Source of the DNA: an uncultured Oscillospiraceae bacterium
Lineage (GTDB): Bacteria; Bacillota; Clostridia; Oscillospirales; Oscillospiraceae
Assembly: GCA_902497145.1 (NCBI GenBank)
Contig: CABVDR010000077.1
Span: 1-10,703, forward strand
Direction of reading: 5' to 3'
DNA length: 10,703 bases
Under the pieces are notes generated by a model. It ran no database searches. It had not been told where the DNA came from and saw only the letters and a program-made list of their open reading frames with translations. The position numbers were made by a program, and so were the translations under genes. Shown here piece after piece: positions 1 to 6,037 of this stretch (position 1 is its first letter; each line of letters begins with the position of its first letter).

Positions 1-866
1 GAGGTGGACAGGGTGCCGGCGGAGGAGACATAGAAGGCGCCGGCCAGGCCGATGAGGGCAGCGGACAGGAAGATGGTGCGCACCACGATCCGCCCCACCT
101 TCATGCCCGCATAGCGGGCGGTGTTGGGGCTGTCCCCCACCACGGCGATCTCATAGCCGTGCTTGGTGTACTTCAGATAGCCGAAGAGGAGCACGCACAG
201 GACGATGGCGATGATCAGGGACAGGTTCAGGTTGAAGGGGCCCAGGGGGAAGGTGATCATGTCCGCGTTGTCGGGGAAGCCGGCGAACTTGGGCCGGGCG
301 GAATCAGGGTCCAGGAAGAAGTTCCAGCCAGCCTTGGTCTCCCCCAGGAACTGGAGGAGATAGAGGGCGATGTAGTTGAGCATCAGGGTGAGCAGGGTCT
401 CGTTGGTGTTGTAGCGCACCTTCAGCAGGGCCACGATCAGGCCGTACAGGCCGCCGCCCAGGATGCCGCACAGGGCCATGACCAGCACCACCAGGGGCTG
501 GGGCAGGACCGGGCCCAGCTTGTGGGCAGCCGCGGCGGCACAGATGGCGCCCATGATGAACTGCCCCTCTCCGCCGATGTTCCAGAAGCGCATCCGGAAG
601 GCCAGCGACAGGGCCAGGGAGGTGATGAGCAGGGGGACAAAGAGCTTGACGAAGTTCTCCACGATGCGCCAGGGGAATTTGTTGCCCGGGATGCCCATGG
701 TCACCATCTTCTGGTAGAAGGTGAGGGGGTCCACATCCATGGAGGAGAGGAGGGCCGCGCCGATGAGCAGGGCGATGACCACCGCCGCCACATAGGCCAG
801 GGCCTGGCGGACGGGGCTGGACGACTCCCGCTTGACCACGCGGAAGAGCGGTTCTTTCCGGTTCAT
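1..866 (-). CDS. ABC transporter permease, BmpA-linked nucleoside type (partial, runs off left edge)
   Basis: This is an integral membrane permease of the BPD_transp_2 class (branched-chain amino acid/ribose/nucleoside permeases), probably one of two permeases of a BmpA-type nucleoside importer such as NupNOPQ. The reading frame is open from the ATG at 866-864 to the left edge, giving 288 visible codons. The first hydrophobic segment is at about residues 21-42, and a second begins near residue 74. The motif FWNIGGEGQFIMG at about residues 94-106 is typical of the family, which is usually about 350-370 residues long, so roughly 60-80 C-terminal residues are missing. The start overlaps the stop of the upstream ATPase gene by 4 bp (ATGA), which indicates translational coupling and a shared mRNA. 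A second permease gene is expected just outside the window. The substrate cannot be read from the sequence; a purine nucleoside is inferred from the nearby xpt. Confidence 0.9.
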   Translation of the reverse strand, partial: MNRKEPLFRVVKRESSSPVRQALAYVAAVVIALLIGAALLSSMDVDPLTFYQKMVTMGIPGNKFPWRIVENFVKLFVPLLITSLALSLAFRMRFWNIGGEGQFIMGAICAAAAAHKLGPVLPQPLVVLVMALCGILGGGLYGLIVALLKVRYNTNETLLTLMLNYIALYLLQFLGETKAGWNFFLDPDSARPKFAGFPDNADMITFPLGPFNLNLSLIIAIVLCVLLFGYLKYTKHGYEIAVVGDSPNTARYAGMKVGRIVVRTIFLSAALIGLAGAFYVSSAGTLST

Positions 867-2437
867 TGGTCCACCTCCTCGATCAGAGTGTCCCGGGCAA
901 TGCCCGCGGGCTTGTCCTCATACTTGCGGGTCAGGTCCAGGGCGCCGGTCATCATCAGGCCCAGCTCCTCCTTGGTGACCTTGTGGGCGTGGACTACGCC
1001 CATCACTCTGCCGTGGCAGAGGACCATGATCTTGTCGCACAGGGCCATCATCACGTCCAGGTCCTCGCCCACGAACAGGATGCCCACGCCGGACTTCTTC
1101 TGCTCGTTGAGAATGTGGTAAATAGCATAGGAAGAGTTGATGTCCAGGCCGCGGACAGGATAGGCGGTGACGATGACGTTGGGGCCGGCCTTGATCTCGC
1201 GGCCCAGCAGCACCTTTTGCACGTTGCCGCCGGAGAGCAGGCGCACCGGGGTCTCGGTGGAGGGGGTGACCACCTCCAGCTCCTGGATGACGTGTTCCGC
1301 CTCCGCCCGGCCCCGCTTCCGGTCCACAAAGATGCCCCTGCCGTCGCTGTATGTTTTCAGCAGCATGTTGTCCGTGATGGACAGGGAGGGGGCCAGGCCC
1401 ATGCCCAGCCGGTCCTCCGGGATGAAAGACATGGAGATGCCCTTGTCCAGGATCGCCTTGGGGGAGAGGCCCACGATGTTCTCCCCCTTGTGGATCATCT
1501 GGCCGCCCTCGATGGGCCGCAGGCCGGCAATGGCCTCACACAGCTCCTTCTGGCCGCAGCCGGCAATGCCCGCCACGCCCAAAATCTCGCCGCCCCGGAT
1601 ATAGAAGTTCACGTGGTCGATGGCCACAGCGCCCTCGTCGTTCTTAATGGTCAGGTCCCGGATCTCCAGCAGGGGCCGGGTCTTTTCCACCACCGGGCGC
1701 TCGATGTTCAGGTCGATTTTCCGGCCCACCATGTACTCGGTGAGCTGCTGCTCGTTGGTCTCGGCGGTGTTCACGGTGCCTACGTACTCGCCCTTGCGCA
1801 GAATAGCCACCCGATCGGAGATGTCCAGCACCTCATTGAGCTTATGGGTGATGATGATGACCGAGTGCCCGTCCTCCTTCATCCGGCGCAGCACACCGAA
1901 GAGCTTCTGGATCTCCTGGACGGTGAGCACAGCGGTGGGCTCGTCCAGAATGATGACCTTCGCGCCGTAGTAGAGCACCTTGATGATCTCCAGGGTCTGC
2001 TTCTCAGACACCGCCATGTTGTGCACCTTTTTCCGGGGGTCCAGGTCGAAGCCAAACTTCTTGGCCATGGCCTCGATCTCGTCGTAGCGGTCCTTTTTCA
2101 GCAAAAAGCCCGCCTTCTCCTTCCCCATCCAGATGTTATCGGCGGCGGAGAACACATCCACCAGCTTGAAGTGCTGGTGCACCATGCCGATACCCAGCCG
2201 CTTAGCGTCCTGGGGGGACGCGATGGTCACGGGCTGGCCATTGACCCGGATCTCGCCGCTGTCCGGGGCGTAGATGCCGGAGAGCATGTTCATCAGGGTG
2301 GTCTTGCCCGAGCCGTTCTCGCCCAGCAGGGCCAGAATCTCCCCCGGGCGCACGTTCAGCTCCACGTCCTTGTTGGCCACCACGCTGCCAAAGGTCTTGG
2401 TGATGCCCCGCATTTCAATGGCATACTGTTCTGCCAT
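863..2437 (-). CDS. Nucleoside/sugar-type ABC transporter ATP-binding protein, two fused NBDs
   Basis: This 524-residue protein has two fused nucleotide-binding domains, as in RbsA/MglA and the NupO/YufO ATPases of BmpA-type nucleoside importers. It would power import from the cytoplasmic face of the membrane. Domain 1 has a canonical Walker A (GENGSGKTT, residues 39-47), Q-loop Gln88, Walker B and catalytic Glu (VIILDE, 161-166) and switch His198. Its signature loop is degenerate (VSEKQ, 143-147). Domain 2 (from about residue 256) has a degenerate Walker A (GIAGCGQ, 290-296, no Lys) but a good signature motif (LSGGN, 401-405). Its Walker B region (VIVTAYP) lacks the acidic pair. Such asymmetry is usual for this family: one competent composite ATP site and one degenerate site. 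The ATG at 2437 follows a strong AGGAGG. The gene is coupled to the downstream permease by an ATGA overlap. I see no convincing sigma-A promoter directly upstream. Confidence 0.93.
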   Translation of the reverse strand: MAEQYAIEMRGITKTFGSVVANKDVELNVRPGEILALLGENGSGKTTLMNMLSGIYAPDSGEIRVNGQPVTIASPQDAKRLGIGMVHQHFKLVDVFSAADNIWMGKEKAGFLLKKDRYDEIEAMAKKFGFDLDPRKKVHNMAVSEKQTLEIIKVLYYGAKVIILDEPTAVLTVQEIQKLFGVLRRMKEDGHSVIIITHKLNEVLDISDRVAILRKGEYVGTVNTAETNEQQLTEYMVGRKIDLNIERPVVEKTRPLLEIRDLTIKNDEGAVAIDHVNFYIRGGEILGVAGIAGCGQKELCEAIAGLRPIEGGQMIHKGENIVGLSPKAILDKGISMSFIPEDRLGMGLAPSLSITDNMLLKTYSDGRGIFVDRKRGRAEAEHVIQELEVVTPSTETPVRLLSGGNVQKVLLGREIKAGPNVIVTAYPVRGLDINSSYAIYHILNEQKKSGVGILFVGEDLDVMMALCDKIMVLCHGRVMGVVHAHKVTKEELGLMMTGALDLTRKYEDKPAGIARDTLIEEVDQ

Positions 2438-2562
2438 GGGCCTCCTCCTTCTTCCTTCCGGTTGGTCTTTTCTGTGTGTTTGGTTTGGGGTTTCATCCCC
2501 ACAGGCGAGGCTCAGAGTGGGTCTGGGCTTCGGCTCTAAGGATGATTTGATTTATGAGGGTT

Positions 2563-2683
2563 CCGCCCTGCGGGGCGGGGAGCAAAAGATGTTCTTTCCA
2601 GCGATGGAAAGAACCAAAGATCGCCGGGGCCGCCTTCGGTGAGCACCTTCGCGCAGCGGGTGCTCACAGGCGGCTTGCCCCGG
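2563..2683. repeat. Cluster of three consecutive hairpins (probable dispersed intergenic element)
   Basis: Three inverted repeats follow one another. The arms are CCGCCC/GGGCGG at 2563-2568 and 2573-2578; a perfect 9-bp GTTCTTTCC/GGAAAGAAC at 2591-2599 and 2606-2614; and a nested stem. In the nested stem, CCGGGG (2624-2629) pairs with CCCCGG (2678-2683), CCGCC (2630-2634) pairs with GGCGG (2669-2673), and the tip is a perfect 9-bp GTGAGCACC/GGTGCTCAC (2639-2647 and 2659-2667). No T-run follows any of them on either strand, so they do not look like simple terminators. Base pairing is seen directly; the idea that this is a genome-wide repeat family is inference. Confidence 0.6.
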
Positions 2684-2831
2684 ACCCCATTTCACGGGGG
2701 TACCCTACTGGTGGTTGGGTAGTAACCATCCGGCGGGCAAAATCTGAGTGGCTGATCCTTCTTGCCCCGGGGACACAGGCCCCTGCCGGGTTCAAAATTT
2801 GAAAGCACCTGCGTTGTACAGACGTCGCCTC

Positions 2832-2848
2832 CCCTGGCAGAGCCAGGG
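2832..2848. repeat. Perfect 7-bp hairpin CCCTGGC-AGA-GCCAGGG
   Basis: The arms at 2832-2838 and 2842-2848 pair perfectly around a 3-nt loop. It sits between the nested hairpin cluster and the palindromic repeat, and has no T-run on either side. Its role is unknown. Confidence 0.5.
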
Positions 2849-2872
2849 CAGCTGGGCAGGTACCGGGCACAG

Positions 2873-2930
2873 AGGCGAAGCGAAGCTTCGCACAAAGCTT
2901 TTTTGCTTCCTTTTTTCTCGAAAAAAGGAA
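2873..2930. repeat. Palindromic repeat copy 1 with adjoining A/T hairpin
   Basis: The 23-nt unit at 2873-2895 starts AGGCGAAGC and ends GCTTCGCACAA. It contains the 12-bp palindrome GCGAAGCTTCGC (2880-2891). It is followed by a 10-bp hairpin TTCCTTTTTT/AAAAAAGGAA (2907-2916 and 2921-2930). A second copy of the 23-nt unit, 22 of 23 bases identical, occurs at 9782-9804. It is also followed by a hairpin and is also placed at the 3' end of a minus-strand gene. Confidence 0.65.
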
Positions 2931-2956
2931 GGCCGGCCGGATGGACCGGCCGGCCT
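2911..2956 (-). terminator. Rho-independent terminator of the BmpA lipoprotein gene
   Basis: A perfect 10-bp GC stem, GGCCGGCCGG (2931-2940) with CCGGCCGGCC (2946-2955) and a 5-nt loop, lies about 32 bp past the lipoprotein stop codon. On the minus strand it is followed by TTCCTTTTTT. This should stop most transcripts before the ATPase and permease genes, so the binding protein would be made in excess of the transporter. Confidence 0.85.
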
Positions 2957-2987
2957 CCCGGTAGGATCACAGTTGCTTGGGGAAAAA

Positions 2988-4274
2988 TCAGACTTCCTTC
3001 ACACCCTGGACATAGTAGTTCATGGTGCCGGTGATGACGCTGTCCTCAATGCTCTCGCCGCCGGCGGGCACGATCTCAGGATCCATCTCCACCACTTCGC
3101 TGTCCTTGAGCTGATAGCCGTCGGACATGAGAGGAGCCTCTTCCTTCTCCACGGTAGCGGTGCCGTCGTCATTGATGGTGATGTGCAGCTTGGTGCCGGT
3201 GAACACGTCCCACTCGCCGGAGGTGATGAGCTCGCTCACCGCGTCGATGGCAGCCTGGGTGCCGGGAGCCACGGTGTCCTCATTCAGGGGGGAGATGCCC
3301 ACAAAGCCTTCCTTCAGGCCGCCGTAGTAGGCGTTGCCGCCCATCTTCTCCACGAACTGGTCGGCGCTCTCACAGGCCATAGCGGCCTCCAGAGCGGTCT
3401 TGTAGTACACGTCCCAGTGCCAGATGGCAGCGGTCAGGTGAGCCTTGGGGGCGTCGGCGGTCATGTCGGAGTTATAGCCGCAGCCAAACACGCCGGCGTT
3501 CTCGGCAGCGATCTGGGGCTGGGCGGAGTCGCAGTGCTGGGAGATGACGCCGCAGCCGAAGGACTGGATGAGCTCGGTGGCAAAGGCGGACTCGTTGATC
3601 TCGTCGGCCCAATTGCCCAGCTTCTTCACATAGACGGTGGCGTCGGGGTTGACGGCCTGGACGCCCAGAGCGAAGCCGTTGATGCCGGAGGAGGTCTCAG
3701 CGTACTCACGGCCGTAGGCGGCCACGTAGCCGATGTTGTTGTTGCCGGTCTCCAGGCTCTTGAGGCCAGCGGCGATGCCGGCCAGGTAGCGGGCCTGATA
3801 GGCGCGGCCGAAGTAGTTATTAAAGTTGGTGTCGTTGGACATATAGCCGGTGGCGTGAGAGAAGATCACGTCGGGATACTCGGCGGCCTTGTCGTTCATG
3901 GCCTGCATATAGCCAAAGGAGATACCGAAGATGATGTTGCAGCCCTCACCCACCAGGTTATCCACGGCGGTGGCCACGGCGTCATACTCCTCAGGCACCT
4001 CGTCCTGGACCACCAGCTGGGTCTCAGGGTCCAGGCCCAGCTCCTTCATGGCGGTGGTAATGCCGGTGTTGTGGGCATAGGTGTAGCCGGCGGTGTCGCT
4101 CTTCTTGTTGATATAGATGGCGCCCACCTTGAAGTTGGAGTTGCTGCTGGTCTGAGAGCCGCTCTGGCTGCCGGAGCCGGAGCCGCTGGTGCTGTCGCCG
4201 CTGCTGCCGCAGGCGGTCAGGCCCAGAACCAGGGCAAGAGCCAGTACAAGCGTGAGAATCTTCTTCATCTTCAT
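2988..4274 (-). CDS. BmpA-family substrate-binding lipoprotein (purine nucleoside-type ABC importer)
   Basis: This is an extracellular solute-binding lipoprotein of the BmpA/PnrA/NupN family, which captures nucleosides for an ABC importer. The chosen start gives 428 residues with a lipoprotein signal: MKMKK, a Leu/Ala/Val core, and lipobox LTAC with the lipidated Cys at residue 22. A Ser/Gly-rich tether follows to about residue 48. The periplasmic-binding fold starts at VGAIYINKKSDTAGYTYAH, with later family-like segments such as GCNIIFGISFGYM and IGYVAAYGREYAE. The frame extends 35 codons further upstream, but the ATG at 4274 is preceded by AAGGAGGAAC at proper spacing and begins the signal peptide exactly. 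It lies between xpt and the ATPase/permease pair. No separate promoter is visible in the 94-bp gap after xpt, so it may be co-transcribed with xpt. Ligand identity (guanosine, xanthosine, xanthine or other) is inference. Confidence 0.94.
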   Translation of the reverse strand: MKMKKILTLVLALALVLGLTACGSSGDSTSGSGSGSQSGSQTSSNSNFKVGAIYINKKSDTAGYTYAHNTGITTAMKELGLDPETQLVVQDEVPEEYDAVATAVDNLVGEGCNIIFGISFGYMQAMNDKAAEYPDVIFSHATGYMSNDTNFNNYFGRAYQARYLAGIAAGLKSLETGNNNIGYVAAYGREYAETSSGINGFALGVQAVNPDATVYVKKLGNWADEINESAFATELIQSFGCGVISQHCDSAQPQIAAENAGVFGCGYNSDMTADAPKAHLTAAIWHWDVYYKTALEAAMACESADQFVEKMGGNAYYGGLKEGFVGISPLNEDTVAPGTQAAIDAVSELITSGEWDVFTGTKLHITINDDGTATVEKEEAPLMSDGYQLKDSEVVEMDPEIVPAGGESIEDSVITGTMNYYVQGVKEV

Positions 4275-4328
4275 GTGCAAAGTTCCTCCTTGTTTTCTTG
4301 GTTCGTTTCTTGTTCCTCTTAATTTATT

Positions 4329-4349
4329 AAAACCGGTTTTCCCGGTTTT
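4329..4349 (-). terminator. Short hairpin between xpt and bmpA (weak terminator or attenuator)
   Basis: The arms AAAACCGG (4329-4336) and CCGGTTTT (4342-4349) form a perfect 8-bp stem with a 5-nt loop, 19 bp past the xpt stop. On the minus strand the stem ends in TTTT followed by AATAAATT. The stem is A/U-rich and the T-run is only four, so leaky termination is likely. The stem is symmetric, so strand assignment rests on its position after xpt. Confidence 0.5.
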
Positions 4350-4368
4350 AACCGCAGTCAGGGGACGC

Positions 4369-4944
4369 TCAGTCCACAAACTCCACGCCGGTCTCCTCGC
4401 TCATGCTCTTCACACGGGCCAGAGACTCCACACGCAGGCCTTCGGCGCGCAGGCGGTCGCCGCCGGGCTGGAAGGCCTTCTCGATGACGATGCCGGCGCC
4501 CACCAGCTCCGCCCCAGCGTCCTTTACCAGCTTGGCCAGACCCTCCAGGGCCGCGCCGTTGGCTAAAAAGTCGTCGATGAGCAGCACCTTGTCCCCAGGG
4601 CCCAAAAACTCCTTGGCCACAATGATGTTATACACCCGGCCATGGGTAAAGGACTCCACCTGGGAGGTGTACACCTCACCGGCGATATTCTTGGTCTGAT
4701 TCTTTTTTGCAAAAATCACCGGACAGTGGAAAAACTGCGCCGTGATACAGGCGATCCCAATGCCCGAGGCCTCAATGGTCAGGATCTTGTTCACGTCGCA
4801 GTCTGCAAATCTGCGCTTAAATTCCTTGCCGATCTCCGCAAAGAGATCGACATCCATCTGGTGGTTGAGAAAACTGTCCACCTTCAGCACGTCGGTGCCC
4901 TTGACCTTCCCGTCTTTGCGAATCCGCTCTTTCAAAAGCTCCAT
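4369..4944 (-). CDS. xpt: Xanthine phosphoribosyltransferase
   Basis: Cytoplasmic purine-salvage enzyme that transfers phosphoribose from PRPP to xanthine to make XMP, which feeds GMP synthesis. The 191 residues match the usual length (about 190-194), and the N-terminus MELLKERIRKDG plus KVDSFLNHQMD (21-31) is characteristic of Xpt. Key segments are IEASGIGIA (57-65), FAKKNQTKN (78-86) and the PRPP loop VLLIDDFLANGAA (120-132) with the paired Asp residues. The ATG at 4944 has only a weak AAAGGG about 12 nt upstream, partly masked by a GC-rich palindrome GGCGCC. A near-consensus promoter and a structured leader of about 115 nt precede it. The classic guanine riboswitch of the Bacillus xpt leader is not recognisable here. 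It is followed by the BmpA lipoprotein gene, consistent with coupled uptake and salvage. Confidence 0.96.
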   Translation of the reverse strand: MELLKERIRKDGKVKGTDVLKVDSFLNHQMDVDLFAEIGKEFKRRFADCDVNKILTIEASGIGIACITAQFFHCPVIFAKKNQTKNIAGEVYTSQVESFTHGRVYNIIVAKEFLGPGDKVLLIDDFLANGAALEGLAKLVKDAGAELVGAGIVIEKAFQPGGDRLRAEGLRVESLARVKSMSEETGVEFVD

Positions 4945-4971
4945 AGGCCGGCGCCACCCTTTCTATCTCTT

Positions 4972-5060
4972 TCTAAAAATCAAAATCAGATGAAACTCCC
5001 GGACCTGCGCCAAAACAACGGCGTGGCCCGGCAGTGCGGGCCACGGTCCGATAGAAATAC
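4972..5060 (-). promoter_or_regulatory. Structured xpt 5' leader, candidate cis-regulatory RNA
   Basis: On the minus-strand transcript, an outer 6-bp stem CGGACC/GGTCCG (5045-5050 with 5000-5005) encloses two hairpins with almost no unpaired joiners. One is an 8-bp GTGGCCCG/CGGGCCAC (5037-5044 with 5023-5030, loop 5031-5036). The other is CGCC/GGCG (5020-5023 with 5008-5011, 8-nt loop). This is a three-way-junction shape. Its 3' closing strand could instead pair as CAGGT/ATCTG (5003-5007 with 4987-4991), directly before the T-rich run ATTTTGATTTTT (4975-4986). That would be a switch-like arrangement, though the alternative stem is weak. Base pairing was read by eye. The class is unknown to me and regulation is inference. 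Confidence 0.45.
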
Positions 5061-5066
5061 AGTTTT

Positions 5067-5095
5067 ATTGTACAAAAAAATTTCTTGTTGTGCAA
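5067..5095 (-). promoter_or_regulatory. Sigma-A type promoter for xpt
   Basis: On the minus strand, a -35 TTGCAC (5090-5095), a 17-bp spacer rich in T, and a -10 TACAAT (5067-5072) are present. The predicted start is near 5060, just before the structured leader. It lies about 120 bp upstream of the xpt ATG and downstream of the rpsR terminator, so it marks a new transcription unit. Confidence 0.75.
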
Positions 5096-5176
5096 TCCCT
5101 TTTCAAAATTTTTTGCCGCCGGGCGGGGAAAGCAGACAGCTTTTCCCAAAAAGATGCATTTGCCTGCTTTGGAGCA

Positions 5177-5210
5177 TATAAAAAAGCCTCTCCTAAAAGG
5201 GAGAGGCTTT
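5177..5210 (-). terminator. Rho-independent terminator of the rpsF-ssb-rpsR operon
   Basis: An 11-bp perfect stem AAAGCCTCTCC/GGAGAGGCTTT (5183-5193 and 5200-5210) with a 6-nt loop is followed on the minus strand by a TTTTTT run. It begins 13 bp after the rpsR stop codon. Confidence 0.88.
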
Positions 5211-5222
5211 CAAAAATGCAAA

Positions 5223-5468
5223 TTAGTCGGTGACGTAGGGCAGCAGGGCGACCTGACGGGCGCGCTTGATGGCCTCGGTCAGCTGACGCTGATGCATGGC
5301 GCAGGTGCCGGTGGTGCGGCGGGGCAGGATCTTGCCGCGCTCAGAAGTGTAGCGGCGCAGCTTGGCAGCGTCCTTATAGTCGATGCACTCAACCTTGTCC
5401 ACGCAGAAGGCACAGACCTTGCGGCGCTTACGGCCGCGGGGGGCCCGGTTTTCACGTTCCATAGCCAT
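5223..5468 (-). CDS. rpsR: 30S ribosomal protein S18, zinc-ligand (C+) form
   Basis: Small-subunit ribosomal protein that binds 16S rRNA as a heterodimer with S6 on the platform. The 81 residues carry the family hallmarks IDYKD (29-33), SERGKILPRR (42-51) and the C-terminus AIKRARQVALLPYV. It has Cys19-x2-Cys22 near the start and Cys56-x2-His59 (TGTCAMHQ) later, the four-ligand arrangement known from zinc-binding S18 paralogues; the Bacillus subtilis form lacks these cysteines. AAAGGAGG sits 8 nt upstream of the chosen ATG at 5468; a second ATG two codons in is less well spaced. It is the last gene of the rpsF-ssb-rpsR operon, 41 bp after ssb and directly before a terminator. Confidence 0.97.
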   Translation of the reverse strand: MAMERENRAPRGRKRRKVCAFCVDKVECIDYKDAAKLRRYTSERGKILPRRTTGTCAMHQRQLTEAIKRARQVALLPYVTD

Positions 5469-5509
5469 GAGAGTAACCTCCTTTATACGACCATATCACG
5501 GTCTAAGAT

Positions 5510-6025
5510 TTAAAACGGCAGTTCGCCGTCGTCGTCAGAAAGTTCGGCAAACCCGTCGCCGCCCGCAGGGGCAGCGCCGTAGCCGGAGGGGGCCGCAGGA
5601 GCGGCCGGAGCAGCGGGGGAAGCGTAACCGCCGGAGGCATAGCCGCCGGAGTATCCGCCGCCGGAGGCGTAGCCGGAGCTCTGATAGCCTCCGTCGCCAT
5701 CCCGCTTGGAGTCGCCGAAGTAGACGTTGTCCGCCACAACCTCGGCAGAGCGGCGCTTGCCGCCGTCTTTATCGGTCCAATCCCGGATCTGGAGCCGTCC
5801 CTCTACCACAGCCATGCGGCCCTTGGTAAAGTAGCGGCTGACAAACTCGCCGGTCTGGCGCCAGGCCACCACGTCAATGAAGTCGGTGGAGCGCTCGCCA
5901 GTGGACTTGTCCTTAAAATCCCGGTCCACCGCAAGGGTGAAGGAGGCCACAGCGGTCCCAGTCTGGGTGTGGCGCAGCTCCGGGTCACGGGTCAGGCGAC
6001 CCATGATAATGATTCGATTGAGCAT
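5510..6025 (-). CDS. ssb: Single-stranded DNA-binding protein
   Basis: Binds single-stranded DNA during replication, recombination and repair and recruits partner proteins through its C-terminal tip. The 171 residues begin with the OB-fold domain (about 1-108): MLNRIIIMGRLTRDPELR, then FTLAVDRDF and VVAWRQTGEFVSRYFTKGRM. A flexible Gly/Tyr/Ser then Ala/Pro-rich linker follows (about 109-160). It ends in the acidic interaction tip DDDGELPF. Length and layout are normal for a Firmicutes housekeeping SSB. Its start lies 12 bp after the rpsF stop, with the GGGGGAG ribosome binding site overlapping that stop region, so the two are co-translated. It lies in the conserved rpsF-ssb-rpsR order, which supports the main chromosomal copy rather than a plasmid or phage paralogue. 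Confidence 0.97.
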   Translation of the reverse strand: MLNRIIIMGRLTRDPELRHTQTGTAVASFTLAVDRDFKDKSTGERSTDFIDVVAWRQTGEFVSRYFTKGRMAVVEGRLQIRDWTDKDGGKRRSAEVVADNVYFGDSKRDGDGGYQSSGYASGGGYSGGYASGGYASPAAPAAPAAPSGYGAAPAGGDGFAELSDDDGELPF

Positions 6026-6037
6026 TTCCGCTCCCCC

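Larger units (their letters stand above)
2438..2987. other. Gene-free intergenic region rich in inverted repeats
   Basis: These 550 bp separate the BmpA gene from the ATPase gene. I see no credible gene: the short frames here have no ribosome binding site and no recognisable protein. From right to left on the minus strand it holds the bmpA terminator, an A/T hairpin, a short palindromic repeat and a 7-bp hairpin at 2832-2848. It then has a complex nested hairpin, two smaller hairpins, and finally about 120 bp of unremarkable leader before the AGGAGG of the ATPase gene. The last part contains only a small TGGGG/CCCCA hairpin, and no clear -35/-10 pair was found in it. Confidence 0.7.

Noticed and set aside
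866..2539. Long plus-strand open frame opposite the ATPase gene
   Set aside because: It is a shadow of the well-supported ABC ATPase; the His/Val/Leu/Asp-rich composition and lack of start signals show it is an artefact of codon bias.
2664..2970. Small minus-strand open frames in the bmpA-ATPase gap
   Set aside because: They lie inside the inverted-repeat region, lack ribosome binding sites and encode nothing recognisable.
2748..4322. Long plus-strand open frame (524 codons) opposite the lipoprotein gene
   Set aside because: It is antisense to a clear BmpA lipoprotein, has no ribosome binding site, and its protein is a low-complexity Gly/Val/Leu/His-rich product of GC-rich third positions.
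4275..4379. Longer N-terminus for the BmpA lipoprotein starting at 4379
   Set aside because: It would overlap xpt, read through the hairpin and bury the lipoprotein signal peptide; the ATG at 4274 has AAGGAGG.
4945..5060. Purine (guanine/xanthine) riboswitch upstream of xpt
   Set aside because: A stretch reading GGTCCGGGAGTTTC on the minus strand resembles part of the purine aptamer, but the third stem and the other conserved junction bases are missing and the surrounding fold is different.
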